Part shown: one piece after another, positions 23,923 through 32,699 of the stretch | How positions within the stretch are numbered: the stretch's first letter is position 1 | Layout of the letters: each line of letters starts with the position of its first letter | Source: Dehalogenimonas sp. W | GTDB lineage: Bacteria > Chloroflexota > Dehalococcoidia > Dehalococcoidales > Dehalococcoidaceae | NCBI RefSeq assembly: GCF_037094495.1 | Contig: NZ_CP146612.1 | Span: 806,001 to 870,000, forward strand | Length of the DNA: 64,000 nucleotides | Direction of reading: 5' to 3' | Made by a program: the position numbers and the translations under genes | Notes under the pieces: model-generated | Told to the model about the DNA's origin: nothing | The model's input: the letters and a program-made list of their open reading frames with translations, nothing else | Database searches by the model: none

Positions 23923-26178
23923 CTAGACCTCGGGATATTCCCCTAGTGCCTTTCCGGCTTCATGCAAAGGTGTTAAACTCTGCTCCCACAATGCGAGGCC
24001 GCCGAGTCGAATCCGTATTTGATCCCTAAATGGCAACTCCATCGCTTTGCGAACCATTTTGTCCTTCCAGACGCTGTTAGGATTATAATCAACCAGATAA
24101 AGAACCATTTCGATCTTACTGATGTCTCGTACCAGCGTCAATTTCTGTAACTGCGCAAGTTGTTCTGTTGTACGTTGAATAAGCCCGAGCGCAATCTTCT
24201 GCCTCAATATGAGCTCCAACTCGTCGCAGAGTGAATTCAGGTTACCCTTGATGTAATCGTAATATCGGGCCAATTGCTTGTGGGCATCTTTAATATCGTC
24301 ATTGAGCGCGTATTTCACTTCGATTAGAGCTAGTTGGCCGACCGGCTTGTTCCCTCCACGGCGCAGCCGAGGCCACTTTAAGGCCACCAGGTCCCACCTG
24401 TCCGAACCAACGCCATATTGGTTGGCCAGAATGACATATTCGGAATTGTTGCGCTCCTCAAAGTTATTAGCCCTGATAATCATCTGCTCGTATTCGATCT
24501 CCATGCTGCTTTTCCCTCTGCTGGACACCCGATACATAAGATCAGGAACAATCGCCAAGTAAGCCTGAACATCGTCAGGGCGATTAAGGTATTTAGGCAC
24601 CACCAGGCCTTTGGAAAAGGCCTCATGGATTTCAACCTTGTGATTTGAGCGTAAACAAAGAATGCTGTTCCCCTTGAAATAGATTCCAACAGCTTCATCA
24701 ACCGGAGCGATTTCAGGCTGATGGGGATCGGCAAGCTGACCACGAAGCTCAAGATGCAGGTCTTTATTATTTTGAACCAATTCAATAAGCGGCCTAAAGA
24801 TTCCATCTGGCAAGCTGAACTTTTCAAGAAACCCTGTCGAAAGAGCCCTGCACCGCGGTTCGGTGGTCTTGATTATCGTATCGAGATCCATGTTTTCGCC
24901 ATCCTCCAATCTGACTGCATTCGAGAAAAGTTGCGTATATTTTTCAGGATGAAAAGTGTGAACTGGAATTACGCAACCTGGTTTGAGTGCATCAACCACT
25001 CTTTCCAAATCGCGCAGGTAGGCATGACCACTCGTGTGCACCTCGGTGAAACTGACCTCATTAGCCGCCAGGAAGTCTTTCAAGTTAGTCTTATCAAGGT
25101 AACCATGCCACATGGAATATATGGCTATGGCCTTGGTATGTGTCTTTAATTTTGTTGCGGCTATCCGGAAAATCCGATTGTCCTTTACCAGGAAGACTTT
25201 GTTGTCAGGCTCGGCTTGGATTTCTTCAAATTCGATCTTGGATCGTGCGTATTTGTAGAGAAGCTGTTTGTCTTCATCAGCTAACTTCTGGGCATGATAG
25301 TGGGTGAATAAGACACGTACACCATCCCAATCGAATTGGGGGATGCTTGAGGAGATTGTCCGAAGCTTGTCGAGAACGAAGGCGGTGTACAGATCGATCA
25401 CTATAGTCCGGCCGTTTTTCCTCGCTGCTCGGAATATAGACACTAAACGGTCTAGATTCTGCGAGGATGCAAAGATATAAGCAAGGCCCCGATGAGTACT
25501 AAACAGGTCGGATAGCGCCTCTTCGACAGCAACCTCGTCTGGGTACGGTCCCTCTTCCCGCCCCAGCATAGAACCTTCCATTAACAGGACATCGACTTTT
25601 CTTGGAGGTCTTTCTAAGAGCCGGTCGAGTAGGATCATTTTTCGACCGTGTCCTCTGAAATCCCCTGTATAGAATAGACGATGACCGTCAGCGCTGATTA
25701 AAAAGGCTACCGCGTCAGGTGCGGAATGATCCATAAGGTAAGGTGTTATCGTGAATTCGCCCAGCCCAATAGGGTCCCATATTTTCAAGGGCTTGATGTT
25801 GTCAGTACTGACCTGAGTATCCAGAAAGGCGTTGGATACCTCGGCCAATGCCTGCGTTCCCCGGCTCATGAAAAGCGGAATCTGAGGGTTTACGAATCGA
25901 AGAAATCCGTAATGATCAAGATGGGAGTGCGATATCAGAATGCCGTCAGGCGCAGGTTCGTTTTCATCATATAATCCGGGCACTGCCGGCAGAATACGTT
26001 TTGATATAAGATCAGATAAGGTTAATTCCCGATATTTATCCCATTCGAACGGCGACATATCGCGATTCACCAAAGGCATTCCAATATCGAGAACGATCCG
26101 GGATTTTCCAGACCTTGATTTCAGTTCAATGCAGGTTCCGCCAATCTCACGCGTACCTCGATGGATCGTTATCTGCAT
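23923..26178 (-). CDS. MBL-fold RNase J-like protein fused to a PD-(D/E)XK domain
   Basis: A 751-residue protein. Residues ~1-430 are a metallo-beta-lactamase/beta-CASP unit: ISHSHLDHYGF (H-x-H-x-D-H), MDHSAPDAVAF, YTGDFRGHGRK, and late HTSGHAYLRDLE and VIPVHTF. This resembles RNase J and related nucleases. The C-terminal third has RWDLVALKWPRL, then QLALIEVKYALNDD: the spaced D and E-V-K indicate a second, PD-(D/E)XK-type nuclease. RNase J proteins normally end in a small RNA-binding domain, so the fusion is unusual. The partner nuclease gene follows 2 bases later. Base composition looks more AT-rich than the flanking phage genes, suggesting separate acquisition. Confidence 0.7.
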   Translation of the reverse strand: MQITIHRGTREIGGTCIELKSRSGKSRIVLDIGMPLVNRDMSPFEWDKYRELTLSDLISKRILPAVPGLYDENEPAPDGILISHSHLDHYGFLRFVNPQIPLFMSRGTQALAEVSNAFLDTQVSTDNIKPLKIWDPIGLGEFTITPYLMDHSAPDAVAFLISADGHRLFYTGDFRGHGRKMILLDRLLERPPRKVDVLLMEGSMLGREEGPYPDEVAVEEALSDLFSTHRGLAYIFASSQNLDRLVSIFRAARKNGRTIVIDLYTAFVLDKLRTISSSIPQFDWDGVRVLFTHYHAQKLADEDKQLLYKYARSKIEFEEIQAEPDNKVFLVKDNRIFRIAATKLKTHTKAIAIYSMWHGYLDKTNLKDFLAANEVSFTEVHTSGHAYLRDLERVVDALKPGCVIPVHTFHPEKYTQLFSNAVRLEDGENMDLDTIIKTTEPRCRALSTGFLEKFSLPDGIFRPLIELVQNNKDLHLELRGQLADPHQPEIAPVDEAVGIYFKGNSILCLRSNHKVEIHEAFSKGLVVPKYLNRPDDVQAYLAIVPDLMYRVSSRGKSSMEIEYEQMIIRANNFEERNNSEYVILANQYGVGSDRWDLVALKWPRLRRGGNKPVGQLALIEVKYALNDDIKDAHKQLARYYDYIKGNLNSLCDELELILRQKIALGLIQRTTEQLAQLQKLTLVRDISKIEMVLYLVDYNPNSVWKDKMVRKAMELPFRDQIRIRLGGLALWEQSLTPLHEAGKALGEYPEV

Positions 26179-26214
26179 TTCAGTCGAATTTTTCGAGTTA
26201 CATTCATGGCAAAC

Positions 26215-26517
26215 TTATCCTGGTTTGTGAGATCGACGCGCCAATAAACCCTGGTTAACATAGAATGTCTCAAGATCCGAGCTATTATCGTCATCCCGCA
26301 TAGTGACAAATCCACCAAATCGGATCCGGCGCCAGCATTTTATCCCATCGATAAAGACCGGATTGTCGCCTTCTTCTGATAAGGAATCGAACTTAGCAGG
26401 CAATCCGAGTATGTTAAGAGCCCTTTGGTCGCACTGTCGGCAGACAATTCCGGGGTAATGGGTAGCCACTCTGGAATTTTGGATAGATTGGTTGCAGACA
26501 CTACATGATTCGCTCAT
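26215..26517 (-). CDS. Zinc-finger hypothetical protein, 100 aa
   Basis: A 100-residue protein. The N-terminus has CSVCNQS and CRQCDQRAL, a four-cysteine zinc knuckle pair. The rest (NPVFIDGIKCWRRIRFGGFVT, then a short acidic loop) looks like a small beta domain. No family is named. It starts upstream of the MBL-fusion gene by 36 bases and probably shares its transcript. About 174 bases of non-coding DNA precede it. Confidence 0.5.
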   Translation of the reverse strand: MSESCSVCNQSIQNSRVATHYPGIVCRQCDQRALNILGLPAKFDSLSEEGDNPVFIDGIKCWRRIRFGGFVTMRDDDNSSDLETFYVNQGLLARRSHKPG

Positions 26518-26691
26518 TTCATATCCTTCTCCAATAATATCGTCCTTGTCTTGGCGGCATAATAATACCCCAATGCTTAGAGTCTGGCTAGCAGCAGTAA
26601 ATAATGTATTCGATCACTACCGGTCGCCGTCCATACGGCTCTCTGGAGTTGGTGGCGAAATACATATGAGCCGGCCTAACAAGCCTAGAAT

Positions 26692-27474
26692 TCAATTAAC
26701 GCAAGGCTGTTTGGGAACGTAAATGTAGCCATCTTCAACTGAACCGTAACACTTATGAGGAACCGAGTGCGAAAATAGTGCAGCAATGTATACACAAATA
26801 ATCGAATCTAACACGTCTTCATTTGTTTTAAGCGCCTCTCCCGACAACGACCTAATATACGAATGATCAAGATATGTTTGAAATTCATCAATAATCGACA
26901 GAGAGATAACATTTGATCGGCCAAGCGCTTTGATATAGTTTGAAAGAATTACTTGCCCTTGTTTCTTCGCGTCCGTCGGCCCCTTCTTGTACGCTAACCG
27001 TTTCGGTAAACTGAAGATTTCTATAATCGCTGGATGGGGATAACATTCAATTTGAAATTTCCCATTATCAGCATGCCTCAGGTGTTCAAATCCAAGACTT
27101 TCGAGGTGACGTGACAATTCGACTCCTGCAGGATTGGGGTATCGCTCTAAATTCGAAGAGTGACATGAAGCACCTCGTCCTCCAAAATCAACACTCACTT
27201 GTCTCTCGCAGTGGCGTTGCCCAAAGGAATTCTGCATGACGAGCGGAGCGTCGATCGCGACTCCATATAGTTCCTCTTGAAGTAGGATAATTGATTTCAA
27301 TTCGTTTAGGCCGCTCAACGCAGGGTGAATCCCGGTGACATTGAGATGGTGTCCCGAGAGTTCTCCTATAGATACTGCAGTGGGGTTTTTCTCGTTTTTC
27401 CACGCCAGATCGATCCCTGCAAGCATCATATCAACCTTGCCTCGGTTGCTGGTTTCTATTTCCAACGACTTCAT
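26692..27474 (-). CDS. DUF429 family predicted nuclease
   Basis: A 260-residue protein. MLAGIDLAWKNEKNPT and VAIDAPLVMQN give the two acidic strands of the DUF429 RNase-H-like fold; CERQVSVDFGGRGASCH and QIECYPHPAIIEIF are family-conserved segments, and NEDVLDSIICVYIAAL completes the acidic site. DUF429 is a predicted nuclease of unknown substrate. The start overlaps the stop of the upstream DUF6236-like gene by 4 bases, so they form a coupled pair inside the cargo block. Confidence 0.75.
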   Translation of the reverse strand: MKSLEIETSNRGKVDMMLAGIDLAWKNEKNPTAVSIGELSGHHLNVTGIHPALSGLNELKSIILLQEELYGVAIDAPLVMQNSFGQRHCERQVSVDFGGRGASCHSSNLERYPNPAGVELSRHLESLGFEHLRHADNGKFQIECYPHPAIIEIFSLPKRLAYKKGPTDAKKQGQVILSNYIKALGRSNVISLSIIDEFQTYLDHSYIRSLSGEALKTNEDVLDSIICVYIAALFSHSVPHKCYGSVEDGYIYVPKQPCVN

Positions 27475-28538
27475 CTACCACGGGGCACTCGTACTATTCC
27501 ATTAGGCTGTGACATTTGGCGTCGAAGTAACGCGCCATAAGCAAGGGGATGGTTGAATAGTGAATTTCGTTGCTGCCTCCGCTCCAGATATGAATTAATG
27601 AGACGAGGTAAAGAAAACGCCCCCAGTCCAGCTGCTAGTGACTGATCGCCATGGAGATGAGTCACGATAGAACCACTAGCACCCATAATCGCCAAAACGT
27701 CTAATAACTCAACTCCAGGCCATGTCTCCTGCAGACGGCGCGAAATACACTCGATTTCGTTCTTAAGTTTATGTATGGCCATTTGCCGTTTTTCTTCGCG
27801 AAGATAACAATCACTGATCGCGGAAAGATCAATGAATAATTCTTCGACCTCGTTTCTAAAATGAGTAAGTTCAGCCCCGTATTTCTTTTTGAACTTAATG
27901 ATACCTGGGATGTCTACATCACCTTTAGGAAAAGGAAACAGATCTTCGAGGACTGTCCTTCTCTGTGAATCCAGCAATGAGTACCGTCCATATGAACCGC
28001 CCCTTAACGTTTGTAAGCAAGATTCATCATTTGTAATTGGGACGCTGTCGATTTCAGGCAAGTTACCGAGGATACACGCAAGGTAAGACATGAAAGCATT
28101 GGCTACCCAAGGCTCCATCTCATACCACGGGTAATGCGCTGGAGTGGCTGCTCCCAATTCGACAAGATCCTCCGCAATATGACCGAGTTTTTCGATATGT
28201 ATCGAAGTTTTTGAGTGTGTGGCATGTTGCCTAGGTGTTTTTCGTCGAATTCGCCTCTCGACGTAACTCAAAAATGGTAGGCCGAAGGCATCAATGTCTT
28301 CGATGAATTTGGCCGGAGTAACGGGATGGATTAGTCCCTCCTTCATGAGTATATGCATATGAGGGGGAAGCCTTTCAGGAGAATCCGCTAATTCAAATGG
28401 GACGATCGAACTCAATTGGTCCCAATACAACAACATGAGATATAGCCAGTTTCCTTCGGGCGGGCTGATATAGGGGAAATACAATGCTTTGGATCTCATT
28501 CCGGCTCTCCAATCTGAATGAGTGTTCATCGCCGGCAT
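27471..28538 (-). CDS. DUF6236-like protein
   Basis: A protein of up to 355 residues from ATG 28538; ATG 28529 or 28499 would shorten it. KALYFPYISPPEGNWLYLML and LLYWDQLSSIVPF match my memory of DUF6236 proteins, whose role is unknown. A small hydrophobic segment (ELLDVLAIMGASGSIVTH) lies near residue 300. Translationally coupled to DUF429 downstream. I treat both as cargo of the element, possibly defensive. The 73 bases before the next gene hold nothing clear. Confidence 0.5.
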   Translation of the reverse strand: MPAMNTHSDWRAGMRSKALYFPYISPPEGNWLYLMLLYWDQLSSIVPFELADSPERLPPHMHILMKEGLIHPVTPAKFIEDIDAFGLPFLSYVERRIRRKTPRQHATHSKTSIHIEKLGHIAEDLVELGAATPAHYPWYEMEPWVANAFMSYLACILGNLPEIDSVPITNDESCLQTLRGGSYGRYSLLDSQRRTVLEDLFPFPKGDVDIPGIIKFKKKYGAELTHFRNEVEELFIDLSAISDCYLREEKRQMAIHKLKNEIECISRRLQETWPGVELLDVLAIMGASGSIVTHLHGDQSLAAGLGAFSLPRLINSYLERRQQRNSLFNHPLAYGALLRRQMSQPNGIVRVPRGR

Positions 28539-28611
28539 TGTATCATAGTTGTTATTACCTACGAAGGAAGTGCATCAAAATAAGGAGGCTCTAGTATTTG
28601 GTCCGATTTGA

Positions 28612-29142
28612 CTACTTCTTCATATGGCTAGGCCCAATTTCAGGGTAGAGGGTAAAAAGCGGATTCGCCCAAGATTTATCTGCGGCAATCCGCCCAACAA
28701 CGGTAAGGCGATAAAAAAGCCGTTCAGGAGCATCTGGATAATTCTCTTGAATCGAGGAATCCTCGCTTCTACCGGTCACTTCCACCCACCCCAACCGCTT
28801 CAACACCCCGAAATACATCAGGAACGAGTGGTACCGCATGTGCGTAAACTTCCGTGACACCTTTTTAAGCTGCTTCTGGTAGATTTCTTCGGCGAATTCC
28901 TCGGTGACATCCACGCCCCGGACCACCTGCTTGCTGATGATCCGCTCCGCGCGCTCCCTGGCGGTTGCCCTGGCCAGCGCCTCTTTGTATTCATAGTTGA
29001 TGTCCGCTTGGGGAGCGCCGCGCTCCGGATCTATCCGCGGCGCACCTTCCGGCCCGTTTCCTAGAAGAAACTCCCGGATAAACCAGCCGCAGCCAAACGG
29101 CCGGAGAAAACCGCCACTTTTCGGTCTCAGTTCCATCACCAT
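28612..29142 (-). CDS. Winged-helix-like hypothetical protein
   Basis: A 176-residue protein from ATG 29142 with GAGGTAG upstream; ATG 29136 is also possible. The second half (HSFLMYFGVLKRLGWVEVTG, then LFYRLTVVGRIAADK) reads as a winged helix with a wing after the recognition helix, while the middle is a charged helix (KEALARATARERAERIIS). It follows the ArdC-like gene by 9 bases and so ends the core operon before the cargo block. DNA binding is inferred. Confidence 0.5.
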   Translation of the reverse strand: MVMELRPKSGGFLRPFGCGWFIREFLLGNGPEGAPRIDPERGAPQADINYEYKEALARATARERAERIISKQVVRGVDVTEEFAEEIYQKQLKKVSRKFTHMRYHSFLMYFGVLKRLGWVEVTGRSEDSSIQENYPDAPERLFYRLTVVGRIAADKSWANPLFTLYPEIGPSHMKK

Positions 29143-29151
29143 AAACCTACC

Positions 29152-30612
29152 TCAGGCCACCCCTACTGGCTTTTTCGCCAGGGATTCCATGCCCTCGATG
29201 ATTCTGGTGGTCACCTGGCGAATCGAGGCCAGATTTTTCTCCAGGACTTTCTTGTCTTGCGCCCATAGAGCGACATAGGGGAAGGATCTCGTTCCGGTAT
29301 CAAAACCAAAGTGAGCCCCGACAGCAAAGGCAGCACTTTCGGCAATCGTCTCGGCATCTCTCCTGGGGATGTGGAACACGCCTTCGGAGTAGTAATGCGC
29401 CACCTCATGAATCAGCGTTTTCAACTGCTGGGCGCGGGATTCTTCCGGCCGGACCCAGATTTCCTTGCCGGAAAAGTAGCCCTTGATCGCTGGATTCTGA
29501 TCCGGCCGGGAATCAAAGCCGACAGATACACCCTGAATCCTGACAAGGTGAAGAATGTTATCGAAGAGCTCCTCATTGGCTTCACCGGTAAGCACCGGCA
29601 CCTCGAATTCAGGTAGTGGTTTACCTTCGGTCTGGCTGACATCAAAAACATAGACCACCTTGAAGTAGATCGGGCGAATCATTTCGCGTTTCTCTTCCTC
29701 TTCGCGCTGTTCACCGGCTGGCTCAGTCATTTTGGCCGACTTCGACGGCATGCAAGGCGCTAGTATGGCGATCCCCTTTTCGCCCTTCTTCACCCAGCGG
29801 TAGAGGTCTTTCCAGGTGTTGAAACCGGCTACCCGGGTGGCGTCAGGCTTCTGCGCCGCGATCAGGATAAGGTTACCGATGCTGTAGTCATGGAATTTCG
29901 CCATGGTGAGCAGGAAATTTCGGAAATGCTCGCTACTCTGGATGCCTTCGACGCCTTCCTTGAGCTTCTTAAGCACCTCATCGATGCGGCGTTCCTTGGC
30001 TTCTGGTTCAATGGAGAAACTGTAATCCGGCACCGGCACGCCGACCCAGCTGACCATATCGTAGTTCCGGGGATAAACGATCTCGCATTTCGGTGACGTA
30101 ACGGCCGCCGCCGGTAAGAGTTCGGGATCAGGGTTCTCGAACACGGTGTCAGCCAGGTGTTGCGACAAGCCGACCATGACGGCGCCAGCAGCCAACAAGC
30201 CGCCGAATGACACGAACGTACTCGCCCAATCCAATTCTTGTGCCGGGATTTCCGCGATCGCCAGCCAGCTCACCGAGGCCATATCGCCCGCTTCGATACC
30301 TTCCAGCTCGCCGGAGTTGACCTCGATGAAGTAACGCGCAGGTGATGCCGAGGTCACCAGGTAGCCCTGCGGTACGTTACGGTAAATCTCGGTCACAGTG
30401 AACGATTCCGAAAGAAAGGCGATATCAAGCAAGAATAGCATCGGAGATGTGGTTACCTCAATGATTCGCGAAAAGCCGAGATCAAAAAACATCCCGGTCC
30501 GCGCCTCAAGCGCCGGCAAGCCGCCCAAGCCTTGCACCAACTCCCAAGGGGTGGCCGCCACCGTGGCGACCCACTCTTTATCTCGTATGGTAACGTACAC
30601 CTGTCCGGCCAT
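29152..30612 (-). CDS. DUF192 - membrane - ArdC-like zincin fusion
   Basis: A 486-residue fusion. Residues ~15-115 match DUF192: ARTGMFFDLGFS, SPMLFLLDIAFLSESFTVTE and FIEVNSGELEGIEAGD. A hydrophobic segment follows (SFGGLLAAGAVMVGLSQHL). Residues ~210-300 resemble the ssDNA-binding part of ArdC antirestriction proteins (KFHDYSIGNLILIAAQKP, RVAGFNTWKDLYRWVKKGEK). The C-terminus is a zincin peptidase with LIHEVAHYYSEG (HExxH). ArdC proteins protect incoming DNA from restriction; a DUF192-linked form is not one I know. The stop overlaps nothing; its start abuts the upstream gene (1 shared base). Confidence 0.7.
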   Translation of the reverse strand: MAGQVYVTIRDKEWVATVAATPWELVQGLGGLPALEARTGMFFDLGFSRIIEVTTSPMLFLLDIAFLSESFTVTEIYRNVPQGYLVTSASPARYFIEVNSGELEGIEAGDMASVSWLAIAEIPAQELDWASTFVSFGGLLAAGAVMVGLSQHLADTVFENPDPELLPAAAVTSPKCEIVYPRNYDMVSWVGVPVPDYSFSIEPEAKERRIDEVLKKLKEGVEGIQSSEHFRNFLLTMAKFHDYSIGNLILIAAQKPDATRVAGFNTWKDLYRWVKKGEKGIAILAPCMPSKSAKMTEPAGEQREEEEKREMIRPIYFKVVYVFDVSQTEGKPLPEFEVPVLTGEANEELFDNILHLVRIQGVSVGFDSRPDQNPAIKGYFSGKEIWVRPEESRAQQLKTLIHEVAHYYSEGVFHIPRRDAETIAESAAFAVGAHFGFDTGTRSFPYVALWAQDKKVLEKNLASIRQVTTRIIEGMESLAKKPVGVA

Positions 30613-30917
30613 TATCTCCTCCCCGGAATCCGTTTGATGCCGTTTCGCTTGCTTTCAAGGTCCAACTGCTTGTCCTCGAAGCCGGTGGTGCCGATGTCCG
30701 AACCGCCGAACATGGCCATGTCAAAGTTGCGATGCCACCTGGCCGAGGCCTTGAAATCGGTCTTCTCCTCGAACTTCTCGCCCCTTGTGCGCCGCGGCTT
30801 CATCCCGGGTGGGGCGATGGCTGCCAAGCCCTCAAGGTAAGACTCGCTGGTGGTGTCCTCGCGATAATTAATCGGGGCATTCACCCCAAATTCTTCATGG
30901 TTGGCATACCTGCCCAT
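30612..30917 (-). CDS. Paralogue of the 39.2-kb small gene, 101 aa
   Basis: A 101-residue protein. Its first ~40 residues (MGRYANHEEFGVNAPINY, then SESYLEGLAAIAPPGMK) align with the 70-aa product at 39034-39246 (MGKYASWSDLEKNVPVTY, then PESYRTGMNGIAPTGQK). The C-terminal half is basic and hydrophilic (RRTRGEKFEEKTDFKASARW). It overlaps the recombinase gene upstream by 23 bases. The two paralogues border the membrane/structural block. Function unknown. Confidence 0.6.
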   Translation of the reverse strand: MGRYANHEEFGVNAPINYREDTTSESYLEGLAAIAPPGMKPRRTRGEKFEEKTDFKASARWHRNFDMAMFGGSDIGTTGFEDKQLDLESKRNGIKRIPGRR

Positions 30918-31608
30918 CAGGTTTCCCTCCTTGCCATAGTTTTCGGTACCACTCCTTCTGCTCTTCTCCGGAGACTTTACGATACTTCATGGTGGTGATG
31001 ATGCTCTGATGCCCCAGGTGCTCCTGCAGTAGCCGGAGACCGTCACCCGAATCGTCATGCTTCACAGCATGCACGGCGAAAGCGTCGCGCAGCCGGTGGG
31101 GAGAGACGTTATGGGTCTTGCCGCTTTCGACGTTCACAAGGCGCGGTATTCCGGCGCGCTCGGCACAATCCCTGACGATTTGCCAGGCCCGGTTACGGCC
31201 AAGATCGAAGAGCATCTTTTCACCATTTCTGGCCACCGTGCCGCCGCGGCCGATGTATTCCTTGAGCAGACCGAGAGTGGTTTTATCCAGCGGCAGCGTC
31301 CGGAAACGGTGATGCTCCTTTTCCTGAGAAACCGCCTTCTCCACCTTCCGGCCGCACACCGGGCAAAACTTGTGCCCCTTGCCCAGCCTGGCGCCACATT
31401 CCGGACACAACAGCCGGATGCGTGACTTCAGGTGCTCGATGGTCACCGTGCCCCGACGAAAATCAAGGTCCTTCACCCTGACACCCAGCGCCTCGGATAC
31501 CCGGCAGCCCAGGTGAAAAAGCAGACGAATGAGCAGCCGGTCCCTGAGATACACAGCGGCGCCTTCCAGTCTCGCCACTTCGTCGAGTTCAAGGTAAGTC
31601 TTACCCAC
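30895..31608 (-). CDS. Xer-type tyrosine recombinase with inserted zinc ribbon
   Basis: A 237-residue catalytic domain from GTG 31608. The active-site set is present: R36 (GCRVSEAL), K61, H171 and R174 (SPHRLRDAF), H200 (LGHQS) and Y209 (TMKYRKV). Two CxxC knuckles (C68/C71 and C82/C85, CPECGARLG and CPVCGRKV) are inserted in the beta-hairpin right after K61. The N-terminal SAM-like arm-binding domain of Xer proteins is missing. It could act in multimer resolution or genome circularisation; the zinc ribbon may supply DNA binding. The start overlaps the preceding stop by one base. Confidence 0.75.
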   Translation of the reverse strand: MGKTYLELDEVARLEGAAVYLRDRLLIRLLFHLGCRVSEALGVRVKDLDFRRGTVTIEHLKSRIRLLCPECGARLGKGHKFCPVCGRKVEKAVSQEKEHHRFRTLPLDKTTLGLLKEYIGRGGTVARNGEKMLFDLGRNRAWQIVRDCAERAGIPRLVNVESGKTHNVSPHRLRDAFAVHAVKHDDSGDGLRLLQEHLGHQSIITTMKYRKVSGEEQKEWYRKLWQGGKPDGQVCQP

Positions 31609-32078
31609 TAGCTGGTCTCCTCACTCATTTGCTGCGTCATCGGCATGATGAGCCCCATCATCAAGAGCATCATCAGCATCGGCAGCATAGACGACAGCAT
31701 GTCGCCGCCTGAAGCATTGCCGGTGACGATGATGACGTTATCCTGTTCAGCCACGGCGTTAGTGTCCTCGATCCAGACCCGGAGGCCGTAGGAGCCGTTG
31801 TCGATGCCACCGCTCGACTTGGGCACCAGCAGGAAATCGACCGAGGCCGAGCCTTCGGTTGGTTCCGAACTTGCCGCAAGCGGCACATCCGCCTGGCCGA
31901 CGCAGGCGTTCACCAAGTGCTTGCCAAAGAGATTGGTCGAATAGGGTCCGGCCAGAAGCTTTACCGTTGTGTTCACGCCGATGACATATTTAAAGGCCAC
32001 CGTCACCCTGAGGGTATCCCCGGCGTTGAAAGTCCCCGGCGAAAGCGCCATCGGCGCAAAGGCGATATCGAGTACCAC
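31608..32078 (-). CDS. Beta-sandwich protein with Met-rich C-terminal membrane segment
   Basis: A 156-residue protein. The body has the GD-x-L-x-V-x-V-x-FKY pattern (NAGDTLRVTVAFKY) shared with the next two genes upstream, then strands such as GSYGLRVWIEDTNAVAE. The C-terminus is MLPMLMMLLMMGLIMPMTQQ, a short methionine-dominated hydrophobic helix, followed by an acidic end. There is no signal peptide. It is likely a membrane-anchored surface or virion component. Last of the putative structural genes before the recombinase. Confidence 0.55.
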   Translation of the reverse strand: MVLDIAFAPMALSPGTFNAGDTLRVTVAFKYVIGVNTTVKLLAGPYSTNLFGKHLVNACVGQADVPLAASSEPTEGSASVDFLLVPKSSGGIDNGSYGLRVWIEDTNAVAEQDNVIIVTGNASGGDMLSSMLPMLMMLLMMGLIMPMTQQMSEETS

Positions 32079-32087
32079 CTGCCCCTC

Positions 32088-32690
32088 CTATACCTTGGCG
32101 AAGTCCGAAATCTTGAATTCGGTGATCGTCGGCTGGCTGCCGGCGATAACGAGGGCGTTCTCGTAGCCGAAGAGATAGTTGGTCGTCGCCTGACCGCCGA
32201 TGCTCGGACTGCCGCCAAAAATCTTGACGTAGATGTCATCCCAGTTGGTGCCGACGTTGGATGGAATGGTGAAGATATAGGAATTGGTGACATTCGGGTA
32301 CGACGGCGGTGTCGTTATCTGCGGGATACTAAAGGTGGTCTGTTGCACCAATTTTTCGTCGAAACCGAACATCCCGTTCGTGCCGATGCAGTAGTACCCG
32401 GTAACGCCGGTAACCGCCGGACCGGTGTACTTGAAAGAGATGCTCACCATCAGGCGGTCCCCCGGAGCCACCGCCACCTGCTTCGGCGCCGGATTCATGT
32501 AACTGAGCGGGATATAAACGCCGCCGGCCGCGGTGAAGAATTTTCCCGCCACCGGATCATAGAAAATGTGCTGGCCGGTGGCCGGATCGACATACCAGCC
32601 GGGCGCTACCGGGTCTTCAGCCAGGGCGATAGCGCCATTACCTTGCGCCGCAAAAGGCTTGAGTTCCAGATTGAGTGTTTTGAAAGCCAT
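32088..32690 (-). CDS. Beta-sandwich structural-type protein, 200 aa
   Basis: A 200-residue protein. An N-terminal segment resembles a short Trp/Tyr/Gly/Pro repeat (GWYVDPATGQHIFYDPVAGK, FTAAGGVYIPLS). A sandwich-like middle follows (APGDRLMVSISFKYTGPA). The final 13 residues (TITEFKISDFAKV) match the end of the next protein (PIISDFRIADFIKV). The family is unknown. The composition (Gly, Thr, Ser, Tyr; no Cys clusters) suits an extracellular or virion protein. Upstream spacing is 9 bases. Confidence 0.5.
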   Translation of the reverse strand: MAFKTLNLELKPFAAQGNGAIALAEDPVAPGWYVDPATGQHIFYDPVAGKFFTAAGGVYIPLSYMNPAPKQVAVAPGDRLMVSISFKYTGPAVTGVTGYYCIGTNGMFGFDEKLVQQTTFSIPQITTPPSYPNVTNSYIFTIPSNVGTNWDDIYVKIFGGSPSIGGQATTNYLFGYENALVIAGSQPTITEFKISDFAKV

Positions 32691-32699
32691 TTGTTCCTC

